From NCBI RefSeq assembly GCF_006210265.1, contig NZ_VCNC01000003.1:434001-498000 (forward strand): a stretch of 64,000 nt of DNA, in the 5' to 3' direction. This stretch comes from Desulfovibrio sp. UCD-KL4C. Lineage in GTDB: Bacteria; Desulfobacterota; Desulfovibrionia; Desulfovibrionales; Desulfovibrionaceae. Under the pieces are notes generated by a model. The model searched no databases and had not been told where the DNA came from. It saw only the letters and a program-made list of their open reading frames with translations. The position numbers were made by a program, and so were the translations under genes. Numbering within the stretch: position 1 is the stretch's first letter; each line of letters opens with the position of its first letter. Positions 27,091-35,796 of this stretch are shown in pieces.

Positions 27091-28491
27091 TTATTTGTCA
27101 GTATCCGAAACTTCGTCTTCTTCGGATATATTTTCTTCTTGAGCTTCTTCAACAACAGTTTCTTCGGTTTCTACTTTAGGATTATTTGCAAGTCCTTCAG
27201 CTTCTTCCAGAGATTCTTTTTTGAGTTTCAGAGATTCATCTTCGTAATCAGATTCAGTTTCACCCATGCCAAGCAGCATAATCGCTGATTTGATATCGGA
27301 AACTTTTGAAGGAGTCATATTCTCAATGGTCATGAGAATTTCTTCTGAAGCACTTGCAACCTGATTTACAGTTTCAAATCCTGCAGCAAAGAATTTTTCA
27401 AGGCTTATTTCAGCAACGCTTGCAAGCTGGTCCATTCCTTTGCTTGATGCGTTCATTTCGCCGTAGCGGCTTTCGGTGAATATATCAATTTTCCAACCGA
27501 GAAGTCGTGATGCCAGTTTAACGTTCTGTCCTTTGCGTCCGATTGCAACAGTAAGCTGATCGTCCGGAACAACAACTTCAAGAACTTTTTCTTCATCATC
27601 TACGGTAATTCTTGCTATAACAGCAGGTGAAAGAGCATTCTGGGCATAGACAGCAATGTCCTGACTCCAGACTACGATATCAATTCTTTCACCACGGAGT
27701 TCCTGAACAATGTTCTGGATGCGGGAACCGCGAATACCTACGCAAGCTCCTACAGGATCAACATCTCTGTCGAGCGAATTTACAGCAACTTTTGCGCGCA
27801 GACCAGGATCACGGGCTACTCCCATAATTTTTACTGTATCATCGTCAACTTCAGGGACTTCTCTTTTGAAAAGTGCGGTCATATAGTCAGGATGTGAGCG
27901 GGACACAGTAATCTGAGGTCCGCGAGCTTCTTTTTGGACATCAATCAGGAAAGCCTGAACTCTATCTCCGCGTTTATATCTTTCACGGGGAATCTGTTCG
28001 TTTTTAGGCAGAACAGCTTCAGTACGTCCTAGGTTGATAATCCAGCCTGAACGGTCTCTACGTTGAATAATACCACTAACGATTTCGTTCGTGCGGCTTT
28101 TATATTCATCATAGATAATTTCCTGCTCAGCATCACGCATGCGCTGAATAATTACCTGTTTTGCGGATTGGGCAGCGATTCTTCCGAGGTCTTCAATTTT
28201 TAGCTTAAAGCCCATTTCATCATCGACTTGAACATTAGGATCATGTTCTTTAGCTTCTGAAAGGACGATTTCGCTTATCTCGTCAGTTACTTCTTCAGCA
28301 ACTACTTTAAACTGGTAAACTTCGATTTCACCGATTTCTTCGTTGTAGTTGACCTCGATATCCATGGCATCGCCATACTTGCGAGCCACAGAAGAACGAA
28401 CAGCTTCTTCAAGTGTGTCTATCAGAAGATCTTTGTCGATCCCACGGTCTTTGCTGATCTGGTCGATCGCTTTTTTGAGTTCAGAACCCAT
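27091..28491 (-). CDS. nusA: Transcription termination/antitermination protein NusA
   Basis: RNA-polymerase-bound factor for pausing, termination and antitermination. From ATG 28491 (GGAGGAG 5 bp before) it has 466 residues: N-terminal RNAP-binding domain, S1 domain (about 130-200), two KH domains (G-A-C-V-G-I-R-G-S-R-I and A-I-G-R-K-G-Q-N-V), then a short helix-hairpin region and an acidic Glu-rich tail. The first ten codons of the longer frame upstream are not needed. Confidence 0.97.
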   Translation of the reverse strand: MGSELKKAIDQISKDRGIDKDLLIDTLEEAVRSSVARKYGDAMDIEVNYNEEIGEIEVYQFKVVAEEVTDEISEIVLSEAKEHDPNVQVDDEMGFKLKIEDLGRIAAQSAKQVIIQRMRDAEQEIIYDEYKSRTNEIVSGIIQRRDRSGWIINLGRTEAVLPKNEQIPRERYKRGDRVQAFLIDVQKEARGPQITVSRSHPDYMTALFKREVPEVDDDTVKIMGVARDPGLRAKVAVNSLDRDVDPVGACVGIRGSRIQNIVQELRGERIDIVVWSQDIAVYAQNALSPAVIARITVDDEEKVLEVVVPDDQLTVAIGRKGQNVKLASRLLGWKIDIFTESRYGEMNASSKGMDQLASVAEISLEKFFAAGFETVNQVASASEEILMTIENMTPSKVSDIKSAIMLLGMGETESDYEDESLKLKKESLEEAEGLANNPKVETEETVVEEAQEENISEEDEVSDTDK

Positions 28492-28566
28492 GTCGCTCCT
28501 CCGCTTCGGTACAATGTTCAAGGTATATAGCTAGTACCGGCAAGCCAAATAATTGCCTGATTTGTA

Positions 28567-29034
28567 TTATTTAAACTCGTGAATGAGTTTTGCTTTTCTA
28601 ATTCTGTCCCAATCCAGCTTGACCGGTTCTTCTTGGTCTTCAAGCTGGAGCACGAGGCCTTCATCGTCAGTTTCGGTTAAAGTACCGCGAAAGTTTTTGC
28701 GCCCTTCAATTGGAATGGTGAGTGCAACTTCCAGTTTTTTGCCGATGTTGGCTGTAACCTGTTCAGGTTTGAAAAATTTACGTTCTAAGCCGGGGGAAGA
28801 AACCTCTAAAACATATGCACTACTTATAATTTCTTCAACTTCAAGCATAAGTCCTACTTCTCTGCTGACCTTCGCGCATTGGTCAATGCTGACCCCTGAC
28901 TCGCTATCAATATATATGATTACGGTCGGACGGTTTGCGGAGGTCACTTCAACACCCCAAAGTGAAAGTCCCATGTCCCCGATTGCAGGTTTCACGAAGT
29001 CACTTATTTTTTTGGCTAATGAGCCTTGCTCCAC
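28567..29034 (-). CDS. rimP: Ribosome maturation factor RimP
   Basis: Needed for 30S assembly. The conserved core includes L-W-G-V-E-V, Y-I-D-x-x-x-G-V-S-I-D-x-C-x-x-V-S-R-E-V and Y-x-L-E-V-S-S-P-G-L-E-R. GTG 29034 is taken as start because GAGG lies 7 bp before; the longer frame to 29100 would run through a terminator hairpin. It is the first gene of the nusA-infB operon. Confidence 0.93.
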   Translation of the reverse strand: MEQGSLAKKISDFVKPAIGDMGLSLWGVEVTSANRPTVIIYIDSESGVSIDQCAKVSREVGLMLEVEEIISSAYVLEVSSPGLERKFFKPEQVTANIGKKLEVALTIPIEGRKNFRGTLTETDDEGLVLQLEDQEEPVKLDWDRIRKAKLIHEFK

Positions 29035-29072
29035 GATAATCCTCGTTTTTATTGTCGCTTTGCGACCCAAAT

Positions 29073-29100
29073 AAAAAAAGTGGACCCGAAAAAGGCCCAC
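29073..29100 (-). terminator. Attenuator-like terminator ahead of rimP
   Basis: GTGGGCC pairs with GGGTCCAC across a T-rich loop and is followed by seven T on the minus strand, about 40 bp before the rimP start. Either it ends an upstream leader RNA or it attenuates the rimP-nusA-infB operon. The operon promoter probably lies just upstream; a TTGACA hexamer is visible on the minus strand near 29192, with no convincing -10. Confidence 0.7.
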
Positions 29101-29491
29101 CTCAGCATCTTAAACCCATCAAAAAAGGTTACAATATGAGGCCTGATGCGGAGTAAAGAGGTGGGTTAAGCTTCTTGTATGAATACGATTGTCAACCCAA
29201 AATAAGCACTGAGATATACCCGCACCGAGGACAGCAACTTATGCGTATAGGTTTGCAATGTCAAGTCTTGTAATTTTTAAGTAGAGAGACCATCGGTGCA
29301 CCAAAAAAAATTTCATATTCAGTTTTAGTATTCGAAATTACTATCATATAAGATAGGATAACAGCAAATTTATTTGTAAATTCAAATTATGCGTAATTAA
29401 TACATTTTTTGAAATCGTTTTGTAAATTTGACTTGTTCGGATCATGTGTTATTTAAGTAGTAAGTAATCATAAATAACTAGCGGGTGAATT
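29101..29491. other. Divergent intergenic region between rimP and the repeat-protein gene
   Basis: About 390 bp, AT-rich. On the minus side it should contain the rimP promoter and leader. On the plus side a sigma-70-like promoter is seen: TTGACT (29428-29433), 16 bp, TATTTA (29450-29455), 36 bp ahead of the small gene at 29492. Nothing else recognised. Confidence 0.5.
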
Positions 29492-29737
29492 ATGCCGATG
29501 CTCACAGATAATATAGTAGCTGGACCAGCAGGTCATATTACAGCCGGACCAGCAGGCAGTTTTACTGCCGGTGGTCCCGGAGAAACTACAGCCGGACCGG
29601 CAGGGTATGTTCAAATTTATCCTGCGACCCAAGGGATAATTACAGTTGGCGCTACAATGGGATTTGAAGTTATAGGTGCCACGAATGGGTTTTCCCCTGA
29701 AACAACTGTTGGCGCTGTTATTAATTATATTACCTGA
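29492..29737 (+). CDS. Small Gly/Ala/Pro octapeptide-repeat protein (81 residues)
   Basis: Not recognised. After ten residues come four 8-residue units starting A-G: A-G-P-A-G-H-I-T, A-G-P-A-G-S-F-T, A-G-G-P-G-E-T-T, A-G-P-A-G-Y-V-Q, encoded by 24-bp near-repeats in the DNA. A more diverged Gly/Thr-rich part follows (I-T-V-G-A-T-M-G ... V-I-G-A-T-N-G). No signal peptide, no Cys, almost no charge. A ribosome site (AGCGGGTGA), a sigma-70-like promoter and a perfect terminator frame it, so it is probably a real single-gene unit. The repeats suggest an extended beta structure or a structural/adhesive peptide; function unknown. Confidence 0.6.
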   Translation: MPMLTDNIVAGPAGHITAGPAGSFTAGGPGETTAGPAGYVQIYPATQGIITVGATMGFEVIGATNGFSPETTVGAVINYIT

Positions 29738-29767
29738 TAAGAACTTTCGTAAATATGTTTTGAACCG

Positions 29768-29800
29768 TCCCGATTGAGTTTAAACTCAATCGGGATTTTT
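29768..29800 (+). terminator. Intrinsic terminator of the repeat-protein gene
   Basis: A 28-bp perfect palindrome (29768-29795) centred on TTTAAA, followed by seven T. It insulates the small gene from the flagellar operon. Confidence 0.92.
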
Positions 29801-29876
29801 TTGTCGTAAGTATCATTTCTTTTCTGCTCTTTTTCTCCCGCTTTCTCCCTTCTTTTAATTTCTCTTCTGCGCGCAT

Positions 29877-29892
29877 TGGCCTGCTGTTTGCA
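29877..29892 (+). promoter_or_regulatory. Sigma-54 promoter of the flgF operon
   Basis: TGGCCTGCTGTTTGCA has GG (29878-29879) and GC (29890-29891) with exactly ten bases between and the TTGCA -12 element; it deviates from consensus only at the CA/CT positions after TGGC. Start site would be near 29903, 30 bp before the flgF ATG. Class-II-type flagellar genes in polar flagellates are usually RpoN-dependent. Confidence 0.75.
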
Positions 29893-29932
29893 AGTACTTT
29901 TGCAAGCAATCCCCTTTTTTAGGAGAAAAGAT

Positions 29933-30697
29933 ATGCAAACCAGTACATTTAGTGCCCTTTTTGGGGCCATGTCCAACGAGCACAGGGTTAATATCAGTGC
30001 CAATAATTTGGCTAACGTAAATACAACAGGGTTTAAGCGTGACACCTGCGCGTTTGAAGATACTTTTGTTAAATTTGCGCATGACTATGTCGTGGATGCA
30101 AAGCCGTTTATCCGGGATAAAAATTTGTTCCCTGAGCCAAAAATCATGGCTCGACCAAGGTTGGCTGAAGAAGTCATTGATATGTCTCAAGGCGCTTTTC
30201 AAAAAACTGGCAACTCCTTTGATTTAGCTATCAGAGGGGACGGTTTTTTCACTGTCCAGAAAGACGGGGGACAGTTTTACACTCGTAACGGAGTTTTCAC
30301 TCTTTCGCCTGAAGGAAATCTTGTTACTGAGCAAGGTTACCCCGTAATGGCTAGCGGAGGAGTTGTTTCGATTCCTCCAAGGTCGGAAGTCACCATTGAT
30401 GCTACCGGAGTCATTCGTGCTGACGGGCAGGAGCTCGCTCAGCTCGACTTTGTTGAGGCAGCTGATCCGCGGACAGTTAAGAAAGAAGGTGAAAATCTAT
30501 ACACAGTCGGAGGAGACGTTGTTCCCGCAACGGGTGATGTTGTCCAAGGATTCATAGAAAAATCTAATGTTGAAGTTGTTTCTGAAATGGTCTCAATGAT
30601 TGAGTGCCAGCGCAGTTTTGAAATGTATCAGAAAATGATTTCCGGCACGGATGAACTTGATAAAAAGGTTATCCAGCAAGTCGGTCAGGCTACATAA
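29933..30697 (+). CDS. flgF: Flagellar basal-body rod protein FlgF
   Basis: Proximal rod subunit exported by the flagellar type III apparatus. The ATG at 29933 follows AGGAGAA; upstream codons of the open frame lie in the sigma-54 promoter. N-terminal N-x-A-N-N-L-A-N-V-N-T-x-G-F-K-R is the rod/hook family signature; the D-L-A-I-R-G-D-G-F-F and C-terminal S-N-V-x-V-x-x-E-M-V-x-M-I-x-x-Q-R-x-F-E segments complete it. Located directly before flgG, which decides FlgF over other rod paralogues. First gene of an eleven-gene operon. Confidence 0.93.
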   Translation: MQTSTFSALFGAMSNEHRVNISANNLANVNTTGFKRDTCAFEDTFVKFAHDYVVDAKPFIRDKNLFPEPKIMARPRLAEEVIDMSQGAFQKTGNSFDLAIRGDGFFTVQKDGGQFYTRNGVFTLSPEGNLVTEQGYPVMASGGVVSIPPRSEVTIDATGVIRADGQELAQLDFVEAADPRTVKKEGENLYTVGGDVVPATGDVVQGFIEKSNVEVVSEMVSMIECQRSFEMYQKMISGTDELDKKVIQQVGQAT

Positions 30698-30714
30698 CAT
30701 AGGAGGATAGGATT

Positions 30715-31497
30715 ATGATGCGTTCCCTTTGGACTGCCGCGACAGGTATGGTCGCACAGCAGACACACATAGACGTTCTTTCGAATAACCTTGCTAACGT
30801 AAATACGCAGGGTTTCAAAAAGAGCAGGGTGGAATTTGAAGATCTAATGTATCAGACCATGCAAATTGCCGGAACTCAGGCTCAGGGTGGCAATAGGTTA
30901 CCCACAGGTATGCAGATAGGTATGGGGGTTAAAGAAGTAAGTATCCATAAATTCTTTAGCGAAGGGTCACTGGAAACAACTGGAAATCCCTTGGATTTGG
31001 CTATTGAAGGACGTGGTTTTTTTCGCGTAGATCGCAACGGAGAGGATAGCTACACCCGTTCCGGAGCATTCAAACTTGATAACGAAGGGCGTGTTGTTAC
31101 ATCTAATGGTTATGCGCTCCAGCCTGAATTTGTTGTCCCCCCGGAATCTGTGAATATTGTTGTCTCGGAAAATGGGCATATGGCTGCTCTTGATAAAAAC
31201 GGTATTGAGCTGGCTGCGGCTGATATCCCTGTTTATGATTTTATCAACCCTGCCGGACTTAATGCAATAGGTAAAAACCTTTATGTTGAAACTGAGGGCT
31301 CAGGAGCACCGATTGAAGGTATTCCCGGAGATGACCGTTTCGGAACTATCTCTCAGGGATATCTTGAAGGTTCAAACGTAGAACTGGTTGATGAAATGGT
31401 CGGACTTATTGTCGGGCAAAGAGCTTATGAAACGAACTCTAAAGCTTTGACTACTTCAGATTCCATGCTTCAGACCGCGATTAATGTAAAACGATAA
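30715..31497 (+). CDS. flgG: Flagellar distal rod protein FlgG
   Basis: Forms the distal rod that passes through the P and L rings. 260 residues, M-x-R-S-L-W-T-A-A-T-G-M start, N-N-L-A-N-V-N-T-Q-G-F-K-K, the F-S-x-G-x-L-x-x-T-G-N-P-L-D-L-A-I-E-G-x-G-F-F block and the C-terminal Q-R-A-Y-E-x-N-S-K motif. Two ATG codons in tandem; either may be used after AGGAGG. Confidence 0.96.
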   Translation: MMRSLWTAATGMVAQQTHIDVLSNNLANVNTQGFKKSRVEFEDLMYQTMQIAGTQAQGGNRLPTGMQIGMGVKEVSIHKFFSEGSLETTGNPLDLAIEGRGFFRVDRNGEDSYTRSGAFKLDNEGRVVTSNGYALQPEFVVPPESVNIVVSENGHMAALDKNGIELAAADIPVYDFINPAGLNAIGKNLYVETEGSGAPIEGIPGDDRFGTISQGYLEGSNVELVDEMVGLIVGQRAYETNSKALTTSDSMLQTAINVKR

Positions 31498-31566
31498 ACT
31501 TGTATTTAGTAATGTTACTTCGAATCTGATTACTCGATTTATTAAGTTCAGAATAGGGTGGTGCTT

Positions 31567-32574
31567 ATGACTTTTGCAGAAAGATATATAAACCTTAGCA
31601 GAGCGTCTGTCGCGTTTCTGGTTGTAGCAGCTATGATTCTTATGGTTATAACTTCTGTTGATGCTGCAACGAAGGCAAATAATGATTGGCGTATAGTCAT
31701 TAAATCTGCTGCAACCGTTAACGGGCCTAGAGTCTTACTGGGAGATATTGCTGAATTTTATGGAGAACTCCCCGATAAAACAAAGGAAAATTTAGCTAAA
31801 GTTGAATTGTGGAATGCTCCGACTCGTGGACGTAAACATATAAATGTTAACCGTGTTGAACTTAGAACGGTTTTGAAACATTACCTCGGCGACATGATTT
31901 CAAACTGTGTTCTTCCTGCTACGCTTGCTATCCAGGCCGACGGTAAAGTTATAAGCGGCGAAGAGCTTCAGAGAATTGTTGTCAAAGTCTTGACTCCACA
32001 AGCCAGAGTTTTGGAAGGCTCTTACAAATTCAGAGACTTTAAGTTGCCTGATTATCTTTTTTTTGCAGATAAAATGGATAGCTTGAAGGTTAATATGCCT
32101 CAGGCATTGAAGCCTGGAAATAATGTTTTCAGGCTGGAGATCGTAAGTATCGACGGACAGGTTTTAAGGACTTTGTCCGGCGGTGTTTTTATGGATTTGT
32201 GGCAGCCTGTTCCATGTCCAGTTCGTCCTTTGAATCGAAGAGAAACAATCACACCGGACCTGATTACTTGGAAAAATCAGAATATGGCTTACATGGGGAA
32301 CAGAGCCTGGGATGGTAAAGGCGGCCCGTGGATTATCAAGTCCCCAGTCGGAAAGGGCCAGCCTATCATGAAGTCTTCTATTGAGCCCGCTCCTGTTATT
32401 GCTCGTGGAGATAGGGTTGATCTCGTTTTTCAAAGCCCTCACATGCGTTTAAGTGTTTTAGCCGAGTCTTTAGAAGATGGCGGAGTAGGGGAAAGTATAA
32501 CGGTACGTAATTTGCAAAGTAAAAGAAAAATCGTTGCTAAAGTTATCGATGCTCAGACTGTTTCAGTCAGGTAA
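31567..32574 (+). CDS. flgA: P-ring assembly chaperone FlgA
   Basis: Periplasmic chaperone for FlgI. An N-terminal membrane segment ending at V-D-A-A (cleavable signal) is followed by the FlgA core and a C-terminal SAF-like domain (R-G-D-x-V-D-L-V-F ... I-x-V-R-N). About 335 residues, longer than E. coli FlgA as usual in this group. Start uncertain between two GTGs (31558, 31561) and ATG 31567; the ATG leads most directly into the signal peptide. Confidence 0.9.
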   Translation: MTFAERYINLSRASVAFLVVAAMILMVITSVDAATKANNDWRIVIKSAATVNGPRVLLGDIAEFYGELPDKTKENLAKVELWNAPTRGRKHINVNRVELRTVLKHYLGDMISNCVLPATLAIQADGKVISGEELQRIVVKVLTPQARVLEGSYKFRDFKLPDYLFFADKMDSLKVNMPQALKPGNNVFRLEIVSIDGQVLRTLSGGVFMDLWQPVPCPVRPLNRRETITPDLITWKNQNMAYMGNRAWDGKGGPWIIKSPVGKGQPIMKSSIEPAPVIARGDRVDLVFQSPHMRLSVLAESLEDGGVGESITVRNLQSKRKIVAKVIDAQTVSVR

Positions 32575-32595
32575 GTCACCGTGGAGGAAGGAAAA

Positions 32596-33294
32596 ATGAA
32601 AAAATCAGTAATGGCAGTTTCACTATTAATTGTTTTAAGTGCCGGATGCACTCCTGCCAAACAAACTCCAACGCCTATGCCCGTTATGACTCCTCCCGTG
32701 TCCTATGAACCGGAGACTTTGAGTAATCCAGGTTCTCTATTTTTACCCTCAGATTCAGATTATCTTTTTGATGATAATAGAGCTCGCCGGATTGGTGACA
32801 TCGTCGTTGTTACTGTTACTGAAACAAGTAAAGGCAAGCATACTTCAAACTCAAAAGCTGAGCGCGAAAATAAAACCGGTATGAGCATAACAAGTTTTTA
32901 CGGTGGACCTTTAGCCGCAGTCGATCCTTTTGATCTTAAATCAAATTCAGGGGAGGATCCGCTTATCGGATCTGATACTTCCAACAAATTTAAGAGTACC
33001 GGCGAAACCAAAAATGAATCAACACTGACAGCCTCTGTCGCATGCCGAATTGTCAGAATTCTTCCTGGAAACGTTATGCAGGTTGAGGGAGCACGGCAAG
33101 TCAGAATTAATGAAGAAACTCAGGTGTTGGTTGTTCGCGGGTTGCTCAGACAACGTGATATCGGGCCAGGTAATACTGTGCAGTCAAGTTATCTTGCTGA
33201 TGCACAAATTGAAGTCTACGGGCGCGGTATTCTTGCAGATAAGCAAAGACCCGGATGGCTTTCAAGAATTCTTGATAACGTATGGCCTTTCTAA
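32596..33294 (+). CDS. flgH: Flagellar L-ring protein FlgH
   Basis: Outer-membrane lipoprotein forming the L ring. ATG 32596 follows GGAGGAAGG and opens a lipoprotein signal with lipobox L-S-A-G-C (Cys about residue 18). The core has the R-R-I-G-D-I-V-V-V-x-V-x-E region and the G-x-R-Q-V-x-I-N-E-E-T-Q segment common in FlgH, and a W-L at the end. Confidence 0.94.
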   Translation: MKKSVMAVSLLIVLSAGCTPAKQTPTPMPVMTPPVSYEPETLSNPGSLFLPSDSDYLFDDNRARRIGDIVVVTVTETSKGKHTSNSKAERENKTGMSITSFYGGPLAAVDPFDLKSNSGEDPLIGSDTSNKFKSTGETKNESTLTASVACRIVRILPGNVMQVEGARQVRINEETQVLVVRGLLRQRDIGPGNTVQSSYLADAQIEVYGRGILADKQRPGWLSRILDNVWPF

Positions 33295-33351
33295 TCAGTA
33301 AAAAAATAAGAAGTTTAATTTCGAGTCAAAGTGATCAAACCGGAGGATAAG

Positions 33352-34485
33352 ATGAAACGTGGCAATAGGATGAACAATATCTCAGCAGGGGTAACGGCAA
33401 CCATACTGCTTTTGTTCGTCATATTTATGAACGTACAGTCAGCGGAAGCTGTTCGACTGAAGGATATTTCTTCTTTCAGCGGTGTGCGTGACAATGCTCT
33501 CGTCGGGTACGGGCTTGTAGTCGGTCTTTCAGGAACCGGTGACGGAACGAACTCGGCATTCACAATTACCTCTATGGTTAACATGCTCGAAAAGATGGGT
33601 GTGCAGGTCGATCGCAACTCTATAAAGCCGAAAAACGTTGCTGCGGTTATGGTAACGGCTAAAATGCCTGTTTCCGCAAAGCCTGGAGCTCCTCTTGATG
33701 TAACTCTTTCCTCTATAGGTGACTCTAAAAGTCTGTTCGGCGGAGTTCTTTTGTTAACACCTCTTAAAGGTATAGATGGAAATGTTTATGCCTTGGCACA
33801 AGGTGCGCTTACTGTCGGTGGTTTTTCCACTTCTGGTGAAGCTGCTTCTGCCTCAAAGAACGTCGTAACTGTTGCACGAATTCCTAACGGAGCAACAATT
33901 GAAAGGTCCGTTCCATTTGCTTTTAACAATCAGCGAAAAATTACCATCAACCTCGGAATGTCAGACTTCGGCACAGTTATGCAGGTTGTAAAAAGAATTA
34001 ATAATGCTGTCGGTGGAAGTTACGCTTCTGCCATTGATGCTTCAACTGTAGATCTTGCTATTCCTGATGATTTCAGAGGGAATATGGTTCCACTCATGGC
34101 TTCACTTGAAAATCTTGAAATTAGTCCGGATGGAAAAGCTAAGGTTGTGGTTGATGAAAAAACTGGAACAATTGTTCTAGGACGTAACGTTCGCCTGACC
34201 AAGGTGGCTATTGCTCATGGTAACTTACAGGTTGTTGTTGCCGAAAGTGCAGATGTCAGCCAGCCGGGACCATTTGCTCCTGCGGGTGCTGAAACCGTCA
34301 CTACTCCGCAAACGGATGTACAGGTTAAAGAAGATAACAACAGACTGATGCTTGTTGAAGGTGCCACTTTGCAAGAGCTTGTAGACGGATTGAATGCTAT
34401 CGGCGCAACTCCGCGTGACCTGATTTCTATCCTTAGGACGATGAAGGTTGCAGGAGCACTGCACGCAGAACTGGAGGTTATATAA
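33352..34485 (+). CDS. flgI: Flagellar P-ring protein FlgI
   Basis: Periplasmic P-ring subunit. ATG 33352 follows CGGAGG at good spacing; the GTG further upstream is not needed. Signal peptide with hydrophobic core ending near S-A-E-A. Core motifs: V-R-L-K-D-I-S[24 protein letters not shown] and the C-terminal [16 protein letters not shown]-x-I-L-x-x-x-K-x-A-G-A-L. Full length. Confidence 0.96.
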   Translation: MKRGNRMNNISAGVTATILLLFVIFMNVQSAEAVRLKDISSFSGVRDNALVGYGLVVGLSGTGDGTNSAFTITSMVNMLEKMGVQVDRNSIKPKNVAAVMVTAKMPVSAKPGAPLDVTLSSIGDSKSLFGGVLLLTPLKGIDGNVYALAQGALTVGGFSTSGEAASASKNVVTVARIPNGATIERSVPFAFNNQRKITINLGMSDFGTVMQVVKRINNAVGGSYASAIDASTVDLAIPDDFRGNMVPLMASLENLEISPDGKAKVVVDEKTGTIVLGRNVRLTKVAIAHGNLQVVVAESADVSQPGPFAPAGAETVTTPQTDVQVKEDNNRLMLVEGATLQELVDGLNAIGATPRDLISILRTMKVAGALHAELEVI

Positions 34486-34486
34486 C

Positions 34487-35239
34487 ATGATCATCACCGC
34501 AAAAGATGCTGCCACAGCGCAAGCAAGTGCTGAAGGGCAAGAGCTGATCGGTTTCAAAAATAAACTGACATCACTCAATGATAAGATTTCAAGCGGAAAA
34601 GATGTAGACAAGGGACTCCGGTCCGCCTGCAAGAAGTTTGAAGCCGTCTTTATGGGGAAAATCTGGAAGCAGATGCGTAAAGGTGTTCAAAAATCTGAAT
34701 ATCTTAGTAGTAAATATGAAGATCAGTATACTTCAATGTTTGATAAGGATTTCTCAGAAAAACTGGCTGACGGTGGAGGAATCGGGCTGGCAGATATGCT
34801 GTATCAGCAGCTTAGAGCAAAACTTGATGACGCCAGCAAAGAAACTCTGCCCGGAACTGGAAACTCTACAGCTCTTAAAACTCTTGATGAAGTTGGACGT
34901 AAAGGAACAAGAGAAGGAAGCCATGTCAAAAAACATGAAAATGTTATGACTAACGGCATCCCCGGGATCCCAATTCCTAAGCCTGGGATTGCACTTAGAG
35001 ATTCAGATTTTACGTATGCTAATCAAATTGAAAGAAAATTAACTCAAAATATAGAAAGCACGAGGGTAAAATCTCAGCTAGAAAATGGTGCAGTGAAGGA
35101 GGTTTCCTATCTGAGCAGGCCCGAAGCAATGGCACGAATTGAAAATTTAGCCCGTCAAATTGAAATGGCGCATGACAAAAAAGTATACGGGGAAGGTGTG
35201 ACTGCTGAAGAAATTGGCAAGAAACTTGCTGGTATATAA
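34487..35239 (+). CDS. flgJ: Rod-binding protein FlgJ (no muramidase domain)
   Basis: The N-terminal part matches the FlgJ rod-capping/chaperone domain: C-K-K-F-E-A-V-F-M-G-x-x-x-K-x-M-R and the I-G-L-A-D-M-L-Y-Q-Q-L end (about residues 42-110). The enteric C-terminal glucosaminidase domain is absent; instead there is a 140-residue hydrophilic tail ending in a helical segment (A-R-I-E-N-L-A-R-Q-I ... A-E-E-I-G-K-K-L). That tail resembles FlgM-like helices, a weak similarity only. A separate muramidase must open the wall. Start ATG 34487 lies one base after the flgI stop, with GGAGG 9 bp before. Confidence 0.88.
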   Translation: MIITAKDAATAQASAEGQELIGFKNKLTSLNDKISSGKDVDKGLRSACKKFEAVFMGKIWKQMRKGVQKSEYLSSKYEDQYTSMFDKDFSEKLADGGGIGLADMLYQQLRAKLDDASKETLPGTGNSTALKTLDEVGRKGTREGSHVKKHENVMTNGIPGIPIPKPGIALRDSDFTYANQIERKLTQNIESTRVKSQLENGAVKEVSYLSRPEAMARIENLARQIEMAHDKKVYGEGVTAEEIGKKLAGI

Positions 35240-35316
35240 ATATAAGATTTATAAATCTAAGGTTAGAATTAATTTATCTTAATTAAGTTATACCGTTAGC
35301 ACGTTAGGGGGCAAAA

Positions 35317-35796
35317 ATGATTAGACTTATACAGGAAAATATCGACAGGCAGTCAAAGGCTATGTTGTTACTTTCCATGCTCCTTAAGGAAGAATTTTCC
35401 TTACTGATGAACAAAGATCCTCAAGGTGTGACCGGGGTTGAGATGGTAATTCAGGAGCTTATGCGACAGATTGCCTCTGAACGGATGTCTCTTAGAGGTG
35501 CAGTTCAGAAAATTGACCCTGCTGCTAAGAGGATAATAGATATTTTGCCGGCTCTTGCTGATGAGCATAGAGATAAGGTTGAAGTTTTGCTTGCTCTAAT
35601 GGATACCCGCGAACAGGAATGCGCTGTTCAGGCAACTAAGAATCAGCAGCTTGCTCAGGCCTTGCTGGATCAATCTTCTTCCATGCTGGATTTCCTACAC
35701 CGTGAAATAACACCTAAAACTAATAATGTTTATTCTGCTCGTGGAAAATATCAGAACGCAGCCCCCCCAGCAACGTTGATTGACGGGAGGTTGTAA
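35317..35796 (+). CDS. flgN: FlgN-type export chaperone
   Basis: 159 residues, all helical, with Gln/Leu/Met-rich heptads, in the position of FlgN right before its clients flgK and flgL. FlgN binds the C-termini of hook-filament junction proteins and delivers them to the export gate. Sequence conservation in this family is low, so the call rests on length, helicity and position. Its TAA overlaps the flgK ATG by one base. Confidence 0.8.
   Translation: MIRLIQENIDRQSKAMLLLSMLLKEEFSLLMNKDPQGVTGVEMVIQELMRQIASERMSLRGAVQKIDPAAKRIIDILPALADEHRDKVEVLLALMDTREQECAVQATKNQQLAQALLDQSSSMLDFLHREITPKTNNVYSARGKYQNAAPPATLIDGRL

Noticed and set aside
29725-30045. Minus-strand frame across the flgF promoter
   Set aside because: Covers a terminator palindrome and the 5' end of flgF; composition and position show it is not coding.
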